From positions 434,001 to 498,000 of the forward strand of contig CAWGBF010000015.1 in NCBI GenBank assembly GCA_963820775.1: a stretch of DNA of 64,000 nucleotides. The letters run 5' to 3'. Positions 62,415-64,000 of this stretch are shown in pieces. Each line of letters begins with the position of its first letter. Positions within the stretch are counted from its first letter, which is position 1. The notes under the pieces were generated by a model. That model worked only from the letters and a program-made list of their open reading frames with translations, ran no database searches and was not told where the DNA came from. The DNA comes from Roseiarcus sp963820775. Lineage in GTDB: Bacteria; Pseudomonadota; Alphaproteobacteria; Rhizobiales; Beijerinckiaceae. Position numbers and translations under genes: made by a program.

Positions 62415-63785
62415 ATGCAGGTGACCGAGACGCTGAGCCAGGGACTTAAGCGTGAGTACGACATTTCATTGCCGGCGAGCGACCTGGCGGCCAAGCTGAA
62501 TGGGCAGTTGGCGGACTTAAAGGCGAAGGTCCGCATCAACGGATTCCGACCCGGCAAGGTGCCGGTCGAGCATTTGCGCAAAGTTTACGGCAAGTCGGTG
62601 ATGGCCGACGTCATGCAGGAAGCCATCGCAAGCGCGAACAAGAAGATTATCGACGACAACCACTTGCGTCTCGCCCGGGAGCCGAAGGTCGAGCTTCCGA
62701 ACGATCAGGCGGTTATCGACGCCGCGCTCGAGGCCCGCGGCGACCTCAACTTCAAGGTCGCGCTCGAGGTGCTGCCGGTGTTCGAGATTGGCGATTTCTC
62801 GCAAATCTCGCTGGAGCGTCTGACCTCCGACGTCGAGCCTTCAGATGTTGAGACCGCGCTCGAGCGCTTGGTGGACGAGCGCCGCGCCTACAGCGAGAAG
62901 CCGGCGGGCGCGACCGCCGAAATCCGCGACCGCGTGACAATCGACTTCGACGGAACGATTGAAGGTGTGCCTTTCGAAGGGGGCGAAGGAAGGGACATCC
63001 AGGTGGCGCTGGGCTCGAACACGTTCCTGCCAGGGTTCGAGGACCAGCTTGTGGGTCTCGCCGTGGGCGACAAGCGCACGGTTCGGGCCACCTTCCCGGA
63101 CGCTTATGGCGTGCCGGCGCTTGCAGGCAAGACCGCCGACTTCGACGTGACGGTGAAGGCCGTCGCCGCGCCCGACCCGTTCGCCATCGACGATGAATTC
63201 GCCAAGAGCATGGGCTCGGAGAGTGTCGACAAGCTTAAGGAGACGATTCGTGACCGGATCGCCGCTGAGTACACGCGCGTCTCGCGCGAGAAGGTCAAGC
63301 GCCAACTCCTCGACAAGCTCGATAAGCTTTATTCGTTCGAGCTGCCGGAGGGGCTGGTCAATCAGGAGTTCAATTCCATCTGGGAGCAAGTAACCCGCGA
63401 GCAGCAGGCCTCGGGCCGCACCTTCGCCGATGAGAACACGACGGAAGAGGCGGCGCAGGCCGACTATCGCAAGATCGCCGAAAGGCGGGTGCGCCTAGGG
63501 CTTCTGTTGGCCGAAGTTGGGACAAGGGCGGAGGTTAAGGTCTCGGACGATGAAATGACCCAAGCGCTGGTCGCCCGGGCGCGGTCGTTCCCGGGCCAGG
63601 AAAAGCAGGTTTGGGATTTCTACCGTAACAACAGCCAGGCGCTGGCCGAGTTGCGCGCCCCGATTTACGAAGAGAAGGTTGTCGACCATATCCTCGGCCT
63701 CGCCAAGGTCGAGGTGCGCCAAGCGACCAAGGAAGAGCTTCTCAAGCCGGTCGAAGACGCGCTTCCGAGCGAGCCCCGGCCTTGA
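62415..63785 (+). CDS. tig: Trigger factor, ribosome-associated chaperone
   Basis: 456 aa from ATG 62415; the longer frame through the tRNA is rejected. Domains: ribosome-binding N-terminus with NGFRPGKVPVEHLRKVYG (the family GFRxGKxP signature), PPIase (FKBP-like) RVTIDFDGTIEGVPFEGGEG and GSNTFLPGFEDQLVGLAVGD, then the C-terminal chaperone arms (LKETIRDRIAAEYTRVSREK, LAEVGTRAEVKVSDDEMTQA). It shields nascent chains at the exit tunnel and may isomerise prolines. Full length. The order tig-clpP is conserved in the class. Confidence 0.97.
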   Translation: MQVTETLSQGLKREYDISLPASDLAAKLNGQLADLKAKVRINGFRPGKVPVEHLRKVYGKSVMADVMQEAIASANKKIIDDNHLRLAREPKVELPNDQAVIDAALEARGDLNFKVALEVLPVFEIGDFSQISLERLTSDVEPSDVETALERLVDERRAYSEKPAGATAEIRDRVTIDFDGTIEGVPFEGGEGRDIQVALGSNTFLPGFEDQLVGLAVGDKRTVRATFPDAYGVPALAGKTADFDVTVKAVAAPDPFAIDDEFAKSMGSESVDKLKETIRDRIAAEYTRVSREKVKRQLLDKLDKLYSFELPEGLVNQEFNSIWEQVTREQQASGRTFADENTTEEAAQADYRKIAERRVRLGLLLAEVGTRAEVKVSDDEMTQALVARARSFPGQEKQVWDFYRNNSQALAELRAPIYEEKVVDHILGLAKVEVRQATKEELLKPVEDALPSEPRP

Positions 63786-63915
63786 GTGACAAGCGCGCCG
63801 GAGTCGCTGATGGGGACTGGGACAGCCGCCTCTTTTCGGGACGGCCATGGGCGCCTATGTTGCATTTGCGGCTAAAAGCCGGGCGCCGGTTCCTTCCGGC
63901 GAAGGAAAGGTTCTG

Positions 63916-64000
63916 ATGCGCGATCCGGTTGACTATTACACCAATAATCTCGTGCCGATTGTTATCGAGCAGTCGGCGCGGGGCGAGCGCTCTTTCGATA
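63916..64000 (+). CDS. clpP: ATP-dependent Clp protease proteolytic subunit, start only
   Basis: 28 codons before the edge: MRDPVDYYTNNLVPIVIEQS then ARGERSFD, the N-terminus of alphaproteobacterial ClpP. GAAGGAAAGG precedes the ATG. The catalytic triad lies outside. It follows tig by 130 bp. Confidence 0.92.
   Translation, partial: MRDPVDYYTNNLVPIVIEQSARGERSFD

Noticed and set aside
1..64000. CRISPR arrays
   Set aside because: No series of regularly spaced direct repeats was seen on either strand.

Overview
The window is high-GC chromosomal DNA from an alphaproteobacterium, probably Rhizobiales, possibly a Methylocystis/Methylosinus-type organism. The evidence is codon usage, a tRNA-Leu / trigger factor / clpP order on the right, GTTC-N7-GTTC LexA boxes, and close matches to rhizobial IS families. 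Genus is inference from style only. No search was run.

Layout. 1-2.3 kb: host genes (FAD monooxygenase, zinc-finger protein, purD). 2.6-8.5 kb: an IS graveyard with IS256, IS110, IS481 and an IS3 that carries a nested IS5. 8.7-9.7 kb: fmt. 9.8-57.9 kb: one large prophage or GTA-like element, read almost entirely on the minus strand (57.9 kb down to 10.4 kb) and broken by more IS copies. 58.3-64 kb: host genes (two CorA-type transporters, a degenerate multicopper-oxidase-like protein, tRNA-Leu, tig, start of clpP).

The prophage follows the gene-transfer-agent/siphovirus late order: TerS, TerL, portal, prohead protease, major capsid, connector, HK97-gp10-like, tail terminator, major tail protein, lambda-type G/GT chaperone with a GGGAAAG slip site, tape measure, TIM-barrel+DUF2460 fusion, DUF2460, DUF2163, NlpC/P60, large tip protein, Mtd-like fibre. 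Downstream lies an unusual block of overlapping genes for proteins with signal peptides (32.4 to 21.2 kb). It is followed by a stator-like membrane cassette (a MotA/TolQ/ExbB-like protein plus a single-pass partner), then glycosyltransferase, peptidoglycan-binding and holin-like genes. Two copies of one regulatory module (LexA box, 6 nt, -35, 17 nt, -10) lie before terS and before the protease, which suggests SOS control of the late genes. Accessory insertions include a RES/Xre toxin-antitoxin pair joined to the end of terL and a partly duplicated portal 3' end around a 140-aa gene of unknown function.

The element looks decayed. Portal, NlpC/P60, several secreted proteins and the DUF2135-like gene carry single-base frameshifts, the MotA-like gene is split by an IS256 copy with a 9-bp target duplication, and no integrase, repressor or replication gene is visible. 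Some indels could be assembly errors, but the flanking host genes are intact.
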